This document shows, piece by piece, positions 27,561 through 35,724 of a stretch of 64,000 nt of DNA. The notes under the pieces are model-generated. The model was not told the origin of the DNA. It saw only the letters and a program-made list of their open reading frames with translations, and did no database searches. The position numbers and the translations under genes were made by a program. Origin of the DNA: Lentzea sp. NBRC 105346 (lineage in GTDB: Bacteria > Actinomycetota > Actinomycetes > Mycobacteriales > Pseudonocardiaceae); the NCBI RefSeq assembly GCF_030269605.1, contig NZ_BSTQ01000020.1, positions 143,350 through 207,349 on the forward strand, given 5' to 3'. Each line of letters starts with the position of its first letter. The stretch's first letter is position 1.

Positions 27561-27998
27561 TCAGAATGGCGTCAACTGCGGTTCGGCCCCAGCCGCGGCC
27601 ACGCTTTCCTCCTCGGTGCGCGGCGCGACGATCTCGGGCATGGAACCGAGCGAGCGGCACCGGCTGAGGTCGACGCCCATCGCGGTCGCCTCGATCTCGT
27701 AGAACTGCCGTCGCACGCCATCCGCTTCGCTGGATTTCTGGCGAAGCCTGCCATGTACAACCACCGGATCGCCCTTGGCGAGGGTCGCTCGGGCGTTGTC
27801 GGCCATCCGGCGCCAGCAGGTGACGCCCAGGAACAACTGGTCACCGTCGACCCACTCACTCGTCTCGCGGTTGTAGCGACGTTCCGTGGAGACGATGCGG
27901 AAGTTGGCGAGACTGATCGAGCCGTCACCGACCTGCCGGTGCACGACGTCCGTGATGACAGTGCCAACGATGGTGACCGGCGTTTCGTTCCAAGGCAT
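27561..27998 (-). CDS. ssb: Single-stranded DNA-binding protein (second-type SSB)
   Basis: 145 residues with an OB fold: NETPVTIVGTVITDVVHRQVGDGSISLANFRIVSTERRYNRETSEWVDGDQLFLGVTCWRRMADNARATLAKGDPVVVHGRL matches SSB strand order, including the W-D-G segment and the aromatic residues that stack on ssDNA. The C-terminus lacks the canonical acidic DDDIPF tip, ending instead in PQLTPF. This, and its place next to ettA, suggests the accessory SSB of actinobacteria rather than the replicative one beside rpsF. ATG at 27998 with GAGGAGGGC upstream. Confidence 0.92.
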   Translation of the reverse strand: MPWNETPVTIVGTVITDVVHRQVGDGSISLANFRIVSTERRYNRETSEWVDGDQLFLGVTCWRRMADNARATLAKGDPVVVHGRLRQKSSEADGVRRQFYEIEATAMGVDLSRCRSLGSMPEIVAPRTEEESVAAAGAEPQLTPF

Positions 27999-28078
27999 GA
28001 CGCCCTCCTCTGGGTGTGGGGTGCTGGGGTCCCACCCTGCACCGGGGCGATCGCCGGAACCGGGGTGAGCTGCGAAGT

Positions 28079-28105
28079 TGTGGATAACTCGCGGGTTGTG
28101 GACAA
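28079..28105. promoter_or_regulatory. Two DnaA-box-like sites upstream of ssb
   Basis: TGTGGATAA (28079-28087) and TGTGGACAA (28097-28105) are exact reverse complements of the classical (TTATCCACA) and actinobacterial (TTGTCCACA) DnaA boxes, 9 bases apart and in the same orientation, in the divergent ssb/tetR intergenic region. A third copy, TGTGGACAA, lies at 13103-13111; all are followed by a similar TCGCG word. DnaA titration or regulation of ssb is a guess. Confidence 0.45.
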
Positions 28106-28163
28106 GTCGCGATCTTCAGGGCCCCGATCGCGCGGAATTGTCGGACCGGTGTGGTACGGCGAG

Positions 28164-28207
28164 ATGAGTGAGTGCTCACTCATTGACATGAGTGAGCACT
28201 CACTCAT
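28164..28207. promoter_or_regulatory. Double palindromic operator for the TetR regulator
   Basis: Two 20-bp sites with perfect 9-bp arms, ATGAGTGAG and CTCACTCAT, separated by TG in the first (28164-28183) and CA in the second (28188-28207), lie four bases apart and end 12 bases before the tetR start. The pair should bind two TetR dimers and overlap the promoter, giving autoregulation of the tetR-ABC operon. Confidence 0.85.
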
Positions 28208-28219
28208 AAACTTGGAGCC

Positions 28220-28834
28220 GTGTCCGAGGAACCACGCCGCCGCCGCGCACCCGCCATGAGCCCGGAGGACCGCCGAGAGGCGATCGTCCACGCGGCTCTG
28301 CCGCTGGTGATCAAGGACGGCACAAACGTCACGACCAGTCAGATCGCCGCCGCCGCGGGCATCGCGGAGGGGACGGTCTTCCGCGTCTTCAAGGACAAGC
28401 AGGAGCTGCTCGCCACTTGCGTCAGCGAGGCGCTGAAGTCCGATGTGGAGATCGAGCGAATCCGGAAGATCGACCACGACCAGCCGCTGAACGCCCGGCT
28501 GACGGAGTCGATCAACGCGGTGCGGGAGTACCTCGACCGCATGTGGGGCGTCATGAGCGCCCTGCGCGACACGGGCTACCAGCCACCCGCGCACAAGCTG
28601 GGCGAGGAGAAGGGACCGCCGCTCGAGATGCGCCGGCTTTCCGAGGCGGTCGCGGAACTGTTCGCCGACGAGCCCGTGCGGGTCAAACCCGAACACGCCG
28701 CCCGGCTGTTCCTCGGGCTCGTGTTCACCAACCGCATGCAGGGCAGGGGTCTCGGCGAGGTGGTCGCCGAACCGACGGAGCTCGTGGAGCTTTTCCTGCA
28801 CGGCGCACTGAAAAGAGGGGGAAACGATGAGTGA
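28220..28834 (+). CDS. TetR-family transcriptional regulator of the adjacent ABC exporter
   Basis: 204 residues. The N-terminal helix-turn-helix reads RREAIVHAALPLVIKDGTNVTTSQIAAAAGIAEGTVFRVFKDKQELLATCV, typical of TetR repressors; the C-terminal ligand-binding domain is helical and variable. The GTG at 28220 lies 12 bases after the twin palindromic operator, and the 3' end overlaps the ABC ATPase gene by eight bases, so regulator and transporter are one transcript. It probably represses the operon until a toxic or signalling ligand binds. Confidence 0.94.
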   Translation: MSEEPRRRRAPAMSPEDRREAIVHAALPLVIKDGTNVTTSQIAAAAGIAEGTVFRVFKDKQELLATCVSEALKSDVEIERIRKIDHDQPLNARLTESINAVREYLDRMWGVMSALRDTGYQPPAHKLGEEKGPPLEMRRLSEAVAELFADEPVRVKPEHAARLFLGLVFTNRMQGRGLGEVVAEPTELVELFLHGALKRGGNDE

Positions 28835-29750
28835 GCTGATGATCGAGGCCACCGACGTGAGCAAGTCGTTCGGTGACGTGCGTGCGCTCGACGGCGTCAG
28901 CATCGCGGTGCCCAAGGGCAGCGTGCTCGGTCTGCTCGGCCACAACGGCGCGGGGAAGACGACGCTGGTCAACGTGCTGACGACGATGCTGCCGCCGACC
29001 AGTGGCGAGGCGCGCGTCGCCGGGTTCGACGTGGTCCACCAGAGCTACAAGGTGCGCAGCCGCATCGGGCTGACCGGGCAGTTCGCGTCGGTCGACGAGG
29101 CGCTGAGCGGGTTCGACAACCTCGTGCTGATCGCCCGGCTGCTCGGCGCGAGCAAGCGCCAGGCCCGCGACCGCGCGGACGAACTGCTCGAGCAGTTCGA
29201 CCTGACGGATGCGGCGAAGCGTCCCGCGAAGACGTACTCGGGCGGCATGCGCCGCCGGCTCGACCTGGCGTCCAGCCTGGTCGGACGGCCTGAGGTGCTG
29301 TTCCTGGACGAGCCGACCACCGGCCTCGACCCGGCCAGCAGGCTCGGCGTGTGGGAGACCGTCGAGAAGCTCGTGTCGGACGGCACCACCGTGCTGCTCA
29401 CGACGCAGTACCTCGACGAGGCCGACCGCCTGGCCGACTCGATCACCGTGCTGTCCCAGGGCAAGGTCGTCGCGGCCGGCACGAGCGCGGAGCTCAAGGC
29501 GCAGGTCGGCCAGCGCACGGTGACCGTCACGCTCGACTCGGTGTCCGAAGTGGACACCGCGGTCGAGGCGCTGACCGGCATCGGCATGCATCCGGTGGCC
29601 GAGGGCCGCACGATCACGACGCCCGTGACGGCGTCACGCGAGCTCGCGAACGTGGTGCGCGCACTCGACGAGCGCGGCTTGGAACCGCACGACATCGCGC
29701 TGGGCGAGCCGACCCTGGACGACGTCTACATGGCGCTGGCCGCCGCATAA
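28827..29750 (+). CDS. ABC exporter ATP-binding protein, DrrA type
   Basis: 307 residues with Walker A GHNGAGKTT, Q-loop, signature YSGGMRRRLDLA, Walker B VLFLDEPTTGLDP and switch His replaced by the TTQYLDEAD context seen in DrrA. The C-terminal ~80 residues (VTVTLDSVSEVDTAVEAL...PTLDDVYMALA) are the DrrA-specific extension that regulates interaction with the permease. It powers drug or lipid export with the permease encoded 13 bases downstream. GGGGGAAACG precedes the ATG. Confidence 0.95.
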   Translation: MSELMIEATDVSKSFGDVRALDGVSIAVPKGSVLGLLGHNGAGKTTLVNVLTTMLPPTSGEARVAGFDVVHQSYKVRSRIGLTGQFASVDEALSGFDNLVLIARLLGASKRQARDRADELLEQFDLTDAAKRPAKTYSGGMRRRLDLASSLVGRPEVLFLDEPTTGLDPASRLGVWETVEKLVSDGTTVLLTTQYLDEADRLADSITVLSQGKVVAAGTSAELKAQVGQRTVTVTLDSVSEVDTAVEALTGIGMHPVAEGRTITTPVTASRELANVVRALDERGLEPHDIALGEPTLDDVYMALAAA

Positions 29751-29763
29751 GAGGGGGATATCG

Positions 29764-30555
29764 ATGGCGACTTTGACGTGGCAGGGCAGCAGCTACCTCA
29801 CGCAGGTGAAGGTGCTGACCGGCCGTTCACTGCGAAAGTTCGTGAACTCACCCGCACTGATCTTCTTCAGCATCCTGCAGCCGGTGATCATGCTGACCCT
29901 GTTCAGCCAGATCTTCAGCAGCATCACCGCGACCGCGAACTTCGCGCCGGGCATGACGTACGTCAACTATCTGCTGCCCGCGATCCTGGTGAACACGGCC
30001 ATGCAGTCGTCGCTGCAGTCCGGCGTCGGCCTGGTGACCGACATGAAGGACGGCGTGATCGCGCGGTTCCGTTCACTGCCGATCCGGCTCAGCACGATCC
30101 TGTTGGCACGCAACCTGTCGGACTTGGTGCGCGTCGCCGGTCAGCTGTTGCTGATGATCACGTTCGGCGTGCTCGTCTACGGGTTCAACCCGGCGGGTGG
30201 TGTACTCGGGACGCTGGCCGCCCTGGGCCTCGCGCTCGTGGTCGGCTGGGGCCTGAGCTGGCTGTTCCTGGCGATCGGGTCGTGGCTGCGCAACGCGGAG
30301 CTGATGCAGACCATCGGCTTCCTGGCGATGTTCCCGCTGATGTTCGCCTCCAGCGCGTTCGTGCCGATCCAGGGCCTGCCCGGCTGGCTGCAGGTGGTCG
30401 CGAAGGTCAACCCGCTGACCTACGCGGTCGACGCGGCACGCAGCCTCGCGCTCGCCCAGCCGGTGACCGGCGTGATCGGCGCGCTGACGACGAGCCTCGG
30501 GATCGCCGTGGTCTGCGCGGTCATCGCGATCAGGGGTTTCCGCCGCCCGCTTTAG
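29764..30555 (+). CDS. ABC-2 type permease, DrrB type
   Basis: 263 residues with six predicted helices and the ABC-2 layout: a cytoplasmic N-terminus (VKVLTGRSLRKFVNSPALIFFSILQPVIMLTLFSQIF), the middle region MKDGVIARFRSLPI, and FPLMFASSAFVPIQGLPGWLQVVAKVNPLTYAVDAARSL near the end, a diagnostic DrrB motif. Works with the upstream ATPase. GAGGGGGATATCG precedes the ATG. The stop overlaps the end of the convergent CopD/CtaG gene by 26 bases. Confidence 0.94.
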   Translation: MATLTWQGSSYLTQVKVLTGRSLRKFVNSPALIFFSILQPVIMLTLFSQIFSSITATANFAPGMTYVNYLLPAILVNTAMQSSLQSGVGLVTDMKDGVIARFRSLPIRLSTILLARNLSDLVRVAGQLLLMITFGVLVYGFNPAGGVLGTLAALGLALVVGWGLSWLFLAIGSWLRNAELMQTIGFLAMFPLMFASSAFVPIQGLPGWLQVVAKVNPLTYAVDAARSLALAQPVTGVIGALTTSLGIAVVCAVIAIRGFRRPL

Positions 30556-32479
30556 AGTCGCGCTCAGCAAGGATCCGGAGCATCGCGTTGTAGGCCGCGA
30601 GGTCGGCGTCGTTGTCGGCGTCGGCCTTGCGGTCCAACCGCCGGGCGTCGCGGTCGTCGGACCGCGCCCACTGCACGAGCAACGCGACCATCACGACGAG
30701 CAGCGGCAACTCCCCCGCCGCCCACGCGATGCCGCCGCCCAACCGCTGTTCCTCCAACAGGTTCTGGGTCCACGGCAGCGCGAGCGAGCGGTAGAAGTTC
30801 TCACCGATCACGTTCTGCGAGCTCATCAGCACCACGCCGAAGAACGCGTGGAACGGGATCGACGCGAACAGCAAACCCAGGCGTCCCAACGGAGGCAGCC
30901 GGTTCGGCGCCGGGTCGATGCCGATCACCGGCCAGTAGAAGACGTAGCCGACGAGCAGGAAGTGGGCGTTCATCGCCAGGTGCGCCCAGTGGTACGGCAA
31001 CGCCGAGTCGAACAGGCCCGAGAAGTACAAGGCGTAGAAGGAACCCACGAACAACGCCAGCGCCACACCGGGGTTCGTCAGGAACCGCGCCACCGGCGAG
31101 TGGACGAACGCCAGCAGCCACTCGCGCGGCCCAGGCGGATTCTCCTTGCCCGCGGCGGGAAGCGCACGCAGCGCCAACGTCACGGGACCACCGAGCACCA
31201 GCAGGATCGGCGCCAGCATGGACAGCAGCATGTGCGCTTCCATGTGGACGCTGAACATCGCCGGCGCGTACCGGCCGATCCCCGACGACGTGGCGAACAG
31301 CACCGTCAGGCACCCGCACAGCCACGCGATCGTCCGGCCCACCGGCCACGAGTCGCCGCGCTGCCGCAACCGGCGCACGCCCGCCAGGTAGAGGCCCGCG
31401 AGCACCAGCGCCGCCGTGCCGAAGATCAGGTCGAACCGCCAGTCGAACAGGATGCGCCCCACCGTCGGCGCACCGCCGAGGTCGTACCCGATCAGCAACT
31501 CGACCGTGCTCGGCGTCGGCCGGGCGTCACCCGGCGGCGGCGTGCGGCTCAACGCGGTCGCAAGGCCGATCGTCAGCATCATCACCAGGATCTCGACGCC
31601 GGCGAGCTTCAGCAGCGCGTTCGGCGCGCCACCGACGACCTGCTTGACGCCACGTTCCCGTTGGAAGTAACCGATGACGCCGAGCAGGATCAGGCAGGCG
31701 GTCTTGCCAAGCAGCAGCCAGCCGTAAGTCGAGGTGAAGAGGTCCGTGAACGTCACGCGCACGAAGGCGTTGACCACGCCCGAGATCGCCATGACGATCC
31801 AGCACACCAGCGCCAGCCTGGAGAACCTCGTCGTCGCGAGCGCGAGGTGATCACCACCGCGCCGGCCGTGCTGCAGCAACGCGATGAGCCCGCCCACCCA
31901 CAGCGCCGCGGCGACGAGGTGGAACAGCAGGCTGTTCGTGGCGAGGTCGTGCGAGCCGCCCGAGGACGAGTGACCGGTCACCGCGACCGGGATGAGCGCG
32001 AAGACGGCGAGGAAGAACAGCGCGGCCGTCCAGCCCCACGACAGCACGAGCCGGCAGCCGAGCGCGATCAGGCTCACGATCACTGCGGTGATCGCCCACG
32101 CTTTCGCCTGCTCGATCAGGCCCGCGGTCTGGATCAGCTCAGCGAGGTCGAACAGCTCCGTGACGGGCTGGCCGACGGCGTCCGCGGTCGTGTACGGCAC
32201 GGAGAGCACCGCTCCCAGCAGCCACAGCAGCGCCGACCACCCGGCCATGCGCAGCCCGCCGTAGCCGTCCGCGGCCAGCATGCCGGACTCCTGCGGTGGC
32301 ACGAGGAACGCCGCGAGCAACAGTGATCCGATGCACAACACCGCGCCGGTCTCGGTGAGCACACGGACGATCAGCAGCCCGAACTGCTGGTTGCCGGACA
32401 GGGTGCTCAAGCCGGCCGCCATCAGCGCGGCGATGGCGAAACCGCAGATTAGGAGCGGGATCAGACCGGTGCGCTTCAT
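30530..32479 (-). CDS. CopD/CtaG fusion membrane protein (copper resistance / oxidase assembly)
   Basis: About 649 residues with some 15 membrane helices. The N-terminal half matches the CopD domain (GHSSSGGSHDLATNSLLFHLVAAALWVGGLIALLQHGRRGG, with conserved His residues for copper); the C-terminal half matches the caa3-oxidase CtaG domain (MFSVHMEAHMLLSMLAPILLVLGGPVTLALRALP, YHWAHLAMNAHFLLVGYVFYWPVIGIDP). It should move or deliver copper at the membrane for oxidase maturation or tolerance. I use the ATG at 32479; a GTG two codons upstream is also possible. The start is 41 bases from the divergent DUF3558 gene. The frame extends upstream but that part is antisense to the lipoprotein gene. Confidence 0.93.
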   Translation of the reverse strand: MKRTGLIPLLICGFAIAALMAAGLSTLSGNQQFGLLIVRVLTETGAVLCIGSLLLAAFLVPPQESGMLAADGYGGLRMAGWSALLWLLGAVLSVPYTTADAVGQPVTELFDLAELIQTAGLIEQAKAWAITAVIVSLIALGCRLVLSWGWTAALFFLAVFALIPVAVTGHSSSGGSHDLATNSLLFHLVAAALWVGGLIALLQHGRRGGDHLALATTRFSRLALVCWIVMAISGVVNAFVRVTFTDLFTSTYGWLLLGKTACLILLGVIGYFQRERGVKQVVGGAPNALLKLAGVEILVMMLTIGLATALSRTPPPGDARPTPSTVELLIGYDLGGAPTVGRILFDWRFDLIFGTAALVLAGLYLAGVRRLRQRGDSWPVGRTIAWLCGCLTVLFATSSGIGRYAPAMFSVHMEAHMLLSMLAPILLVLGGPVTLALRALPAAGKENPPGPREWLLAFVHSPVARFLTNPGVALALFVGSFYALYFSGLFDSALPYHWAHLAMNAHFLLVGYVFYWPVIGIDPAPNRLPPLGRLGLLFASIPFHAFFGVVLMSSQNVIGENFYRSLALPWTQNLLEEQRLGGGIAWAAGELPLLVVMVALLVQWARSDDRDARRLDRKADADNDADLAAYNAMLRILAERDSKAGGGNP

Positions 32480-32520
32480 TGCCACGTCTGGAGCGTACGC
32501 AACCTCTACTGTTGATCCAC

Positions 32521-33057
32521 GTGAGCCGTTCTCGTCCGCTTCTGCTCCTGCTCGCCCTCGTGTTGTCCGGCTGCGCGTACTCGATCCAGGGTGACGCCGT
32601 GCCGGGTCCGTTGCCCTCGTCGTCCACGGACCCCGAGGCGCCGAAGATCCCCTCGACACGCAAGGTCGCCGACGTCGACCCGTGCACGCTGTTGTCCAAG
32701 GACGACCTCAAGTCGCTCGGCGCCCCGAAGGCGGACCCGCAGAGACAGGACCAGCGGATCCCGCAGTCCTGCCAGTTCAGCATGAACGGCGGCACGGTCG
32801 TCGCCGCGATCTACCTCCCGTACGCGGAGACGAAGAAGAAGCAGTCGCTCGGCCGTGAGGTGTTCGTCGAGAAGTACTCGACGTGGCTGACCTGCACCCA
32901 GCAGGGCCCGGACATGGTGTGCACGGCGGTCGTCGCCGTTCAGCCGGAGAAGTCCTTGCTAGTGGCGCTCGCGCTGCAGGGCGCCTCGGAGGACAAGGTC
33001 ACGGCGACGTTGACGCCGCTGGCGTCGGCGGCCCTGGCCCGCCTGCCCGCGGCCTGA
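32521..33057 (+). CDS. DUF3558-family lipoprotein
   Basis: 178 residues with a lipoprotein signal (LLLLLALVLSGCAYS; Cys in the LSGC lipobox) and the DUF3558 signature VDPCTLLSKDDLKSLGAP plus paired cysteines (SCQFSMNGG, TCTQQGPDMVC). Such proteins sit on the outer face of the actinobacterial membrane; function unknown. The GTG at 32521 places the signal at the N-terminus. Its last 118 bases run antisense to the end of the MFS gene. Confidence 0.9.
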   Translation: MSRSRPLLLLLALVLSGCAYSIQGDAVPGPLPSSSTDPEAPKIPSTRKVADVDPCTLLSKDDLKSLGAPKADPQRQDQRIPQSCQFSMNGGTVVAAIYLPYAETKKKQSLGREVFVEKYSTWLTCTQQGPDMVCTAVVAVQPEKSLLVALALQGASEDKVTATLTPLASAALARLPAA

Positions 33058-34181
33058 CGCGCCAGCCACGCCGCCGGGATCATCAACGCGATGATGCCGC
33101 TGACGATGCCGAGCGCGACCTCGAGCGAGGTGGCGTGGGCCAGCCCGCCGACCAGCGGCGGGCCGATGAGGAACCCGAGATAGGCGATCGTCGTCACGAG
33201 GCCCAGTTCTCGTTCCCCACCCGTGCCGTCCGCGCGCTTGCCCGACTCGCTGGCGAGGTCCATCACGACGGGGAACGCGAAGGCGAGCCCCAGTCCGGCC
33301 AGGCCGAACCCGAGGTAACCGGCCGCCGGGGCCGGGATGAGCACCGCCAACGCCAGACCGGTCGCCGCGACCGCCCCGCCGGCCGCGAGCAGCCGGTGTG
33401 GACCGAGCCTGCGCTGGATGGGTTCGCCGAAGAGCCGCGCGACGGCCATCGTGACCGAGAAGCCCGCGTAGGCGTAGGCGGCCGCCGCGTCGTTCATGCC
33501 GCGTTCCTCGACGAGGAAGAGCGCGGACCAGTCCGCTGAAGCGCCTTCGGCAATGGCCGAGCACAGGGCGACGAGCGCGAGCAGCCAGAGGACCGGGCTT
33601 TTGAGGACGGGTGTCCTGGCTTCCGTTGTGTGGCGGTCGCCGACCCCACCCGGCGCGAACCTGGCGATGCTCAGCAGCATCACGAGTCCGATCGCGGCGG
33701 CCACCAGGAAGTGGCGCATCGGGCTCCACTGGAGCTGGGCGGCTCCGGCCGCGCCGAGTGAGCCGATCAGTCCGCCGAAGCTGAAGCCTGCGTGGAACTG
33801 CGGCATCAGCGGTCGCTGCAACGCGCGGACCACGACCACCGCGGCGACGTTCATCGACACGTCGACCGTCGCCACCGTGGAGCCCAGGAAGAACAGCGCG
33901 ATGCCCAGCTGCAGCGGCGCGTTCGCCAGCGCGAGTGCCGGCAGGGCGATGGTGCTGAGCACGCTGCTGCCGAGCATGAACGGCCTCGACCCGTAGGTCG
34001 CGCAGAGCCGTGCCGCGATCGGGGCCGTGATCGCCAGGCCGGTGCTCGCGCCGAGCAACGCCAGCCCGAGCGTGGCCTCGTTCGCCCCGACCTGCGCGGC
34101 GAGCGCGGGGACGCGTGCGGCCCACGTGCCGAACACGAAGCCGTTCAGCACGAACACGACGAACACAGCGAGTCGAGGCAT
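32940..34181 (-). CDS. Major facilitator superfamily transporter
   Basis: 413 residues, 12 helices, opening RLAVFVVFVLNGFVFGTWAARVPALAAQVGANEATLGLALLGASTGLAI, the pattern of FucP/YbjJ-like MFS proteins; HAGFSFGGLIGSLGAAG lies mid-protein. ATG at 34181 is 48 bases from the divergent LacI regulator with a shared operator between, so expression is probably repressed by that protein and induced by a sugar or related ligand. The C-terminal ~38 residues are low-complexity and antisense to the DUF3558 gene by 118 bases, perhaps because the natural stop was lost. Confidence 0.92.
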   Translation of the reverse strand: MPRLAVFVVFVLNGFVFGTWAARVPALAAQVGANEATLGLALLGASTGLAITAPIAARLCATYGSRPFMLGSSVLSTIALPALALANAPLQLGIALFFLGSTVATVDVSMNVAAVVVVRALQRPLMPQFHAGFSFGGLIGSLGAAGAAQLQWSPMRHFLVAAAIGLVMLLSIARFAPGGVGDRHTTEARTPVLKSPVLWLLALVALCSAIAEGASADWSALFLVEERGMNDAAAAYAYAGFSVTMAVARLFGEPIQRRLGPHRLLAAGGAVAATGLALAVLIPAPAAGYLGFGLAGLGLAFAFPVVMDLASESGKRADGTGGERELGLVTTIAYLGFLIGPPLVGGLAHATSLEVALGIVSGIIALMIPAAWLARQAAGRRARAADASGVNVAVTLSSEAPCSASATSKDFSG

Positions 34182-34193
34182 GCATCCAGACTG

Positions 34194-34209
34194 ACTGAAG
34201 CGCTTCAGT
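34194..34209. promoter_or_regulatory. LacI-type operator between divergent MFS and LacI genes
   Basis: ACTGAAGCGCTTCAGT is a perfect 16-bp palindrome with the central CG typical of LacI/GalR operators (core GAAGCGCTTC). It lies 13 bases from the MFS start and 20 from the regulator start, and so should control both. Confidence 0.85.
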
Positions 34210-34229
34210 TCCGTCCAGTCTTTTAAGGT

Positions 34230-35291
34230 GTGTCCGTGGACTCGGATCGACCGCGCAGGCCGACGCTGGACACCGTCGCCTCCGCAGTCGGGGTGTCTCG
34301 CGCGACGGTCTCGAACGCCTACAACCGGCCCGACCAGCTGTCGGCGTCGCTGCGTACGCGCATCCTGGAGACCGCACGCTCCCTGGGTTACGCCGGCCCG
34401 GACCCGGTGGCCCGCAGCCTGGCGACCCGCCAGAACCTGGCCGTCGGCGTGATGCTGCCGCAGTCGCTGTCCGGCGCGTTCTCCGATCCGGCGCTGTCGA
34501 TCGTGCTCGACGGCCTGTCGTCCATGCTCGACGACCACAGCCTGGTACTGATGCCCGGCGGCCCCAGTCCCTCGATGGTGGCCCGAGCCCAGGCCGACGT
34601 GCTGGTCGCCTACTCCCTGCCGTCGGCCGCGGCCGCCTTCGACGCGGTCGGCCCGCGCGGCCTGGTGGTGATCGACCAACCCGTGCTGCCAGGCGTTCCC
34701 CGAGTGTTCATCGACGACTACGCCGGTGCCCGTTCGGCGGCGGCCCACCTGCTCGCTTTGGGCCACAGGCGGTTCGGCATCCTGACGTTCGCGCTTCACC
34801 CGGACGGGTTCCGAGGACCGGCTCTCGGTTTGCGCCGTTCGGACATCCCCTTCCGCGTCAGCCACGACCGCCTCACCGGCTACCTCGACACTTTGGAGAA
34901 TGGCGGTGTCACACCGGAGAATGTCCCGGTGTGGGAGGCGAGCGGCAGTGACCGCGAACTCGGACGCGAAGGGGCGCGGTGGATGTTGACCCGCAGCCCC
35001 CGCCCGAGCGCCTTGCTGTGCGCGTCGGACCAGCTGGCGTTCGGCGCCCTGCAGGCCGCACGTGATCTCGGCCTGTCGGTACCGGGCGATCTGTCCGTCG
35101 TCGGCTTCGACGACGTCCCGGAAGCCTCGGTGTCCGACCCACCGTTGACTACTGTGCGTCAACCCCTGGCCGAGAAGGGCCGTCTTGCGGGCCGTTTGGC
35201 CCTGACGTTACTGGCAGGTGCCAGACCGCCGCGCCCAGCGCGGCTCGACGTTTCCCTCGTCTCGAGAGCGTCGTGCGCCCCTAAGAAGTGA
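34230..35291 (+). CDS. LacI/GalR-family transcriptional regulator
   Basis: 353 residues. The N-terminal HTH reads TLDTVASAVGVSRATVSNAYNRPDQLS followed by the hinge helix (PDPVARSLATRQNLAVGV) and a periplasmic-binding-protein-like effector domain (VFIDDYAGARSAAAHLLALGHRRFGIL, LLCASDQLAFGALQAARDLGLSVPGDLSVVGFDDVP). GTG at 34230. It should bind the palindrome at 34194-34209 and control the divergent transporter and itself. The ligand is unknown. Confidence 0.95.
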   Translation: MSVDSDRPRRPTLDTVASAVGVSRATVSNAYNRPDQLSASLRTRILETARSLGYAGPDPVARSLATRQNLAVGVMLPQSLSGAFSDPALSIVLDGLSSMLDDHSLVLMPGGPSPSMVARAQADVLVAYSLPSAAAAFDAVGPRGLVVIDQPVLPGVPRVFIDDYAGARSAAAHLLALGHRRFGILTFALHPDGFRGPALGLRRSDIPFRVSHDRLTGYLDTLENGGVTPENVPVWEASGSDRELGREGARWMLTRSPRPSALLCASDQLAFGALQAARDLGLSVPGDLSVVGFDDVPEASVSDPPLTTVRQPLAEKGRLAGRLALTLLAGARPPRPARLDVSLVSRASCAPKK

Positions 35292-35418
35292 TACGCGTCA
35301 CGTTTAGACCGTTTTGATCACTCTTTTGGGCGCAGGCCGGAAACGGTCGATCGACTCCGGACGATGTGTCCGATGGAGGGGGCACCACCGCTACGGCGTG
35401 TGGTCACCAACTCCGCAA

Positions 35419-35494
35419 GCCTCCGTAGCTCAGTGGAGAGAGCGAGGGACTTCTAATCCCGAGGTCGCAGGTTCGAATCCTGCCGGGGGCACCA
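35419..35494 (+). tRNA. tRNA-Arg (anticodon UCU), CCA encoded
   Basis: A 76-base cloverleaf: acceptor GCCTCCG pairs with CGGGGGC, D stem GCTC/GAGC, anticodon loop CTTCTAA giving anticodon TCT, T arm GCAGG-TTCGAAT-CCTGC, then A and encoded CCA. It reads AGA codons, rare in this GC-rich genome. Its 3' 16 bases recur at 49770-49785, marking it as the integration site of the downstream island. Confidence 0.96.
35479..35494 (+). repeat. Putative attL: 3' end of tRNA-Arg
   Basis: CCTGCCGGGGGCACCA, the last 16 bases of the tRNA gene, is repeated exactly at 49770-49785. Such a repeat of a tRNA 3' end is the usual mark of integrase-driven insertion. Confidence 0.65.
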
Positions 35495-35552
35495 AAGACG
35501 AAGGCGATTCGTGTTCGCGGAATGCGCGGACCGGGTCGCCTTTGGGTGTTTT

Positions 35553-35692
35553 CTGGGGGCCGAGCCCCCAGACCCCAGCCGGGGGCAAGCCCCCGGACCC
35601 CGTAGGTGGCCGGGACCGTCTGCATGTTGCTCCGGCGGGGGCAAGCCCCTGGACCCCATCCAGGGTCGGGACCGTCCGTACGCGGCCCCTAC
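35553..35692. repeat. Cluster of GC hairpins downstream of the tRNA
   Basis: Three related hairpins in a row: CTGGGGGC/GCCCCCAG (35553-35571), CCGGGGGC/GCCCCCGG (35579-35596) and a partial GCGGGGGCAAGCCCC unit near 35635. The units share the words GGGGGCAAGCCCC and GGACCCC. Possibly tRNA terminators or a dispersed intergenic repeat. Confidence 0.5.
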
Positions 35693-35724
35693 CGATGTAG
35701 CGATGGCCGGCCAGTCAGTCGTGT

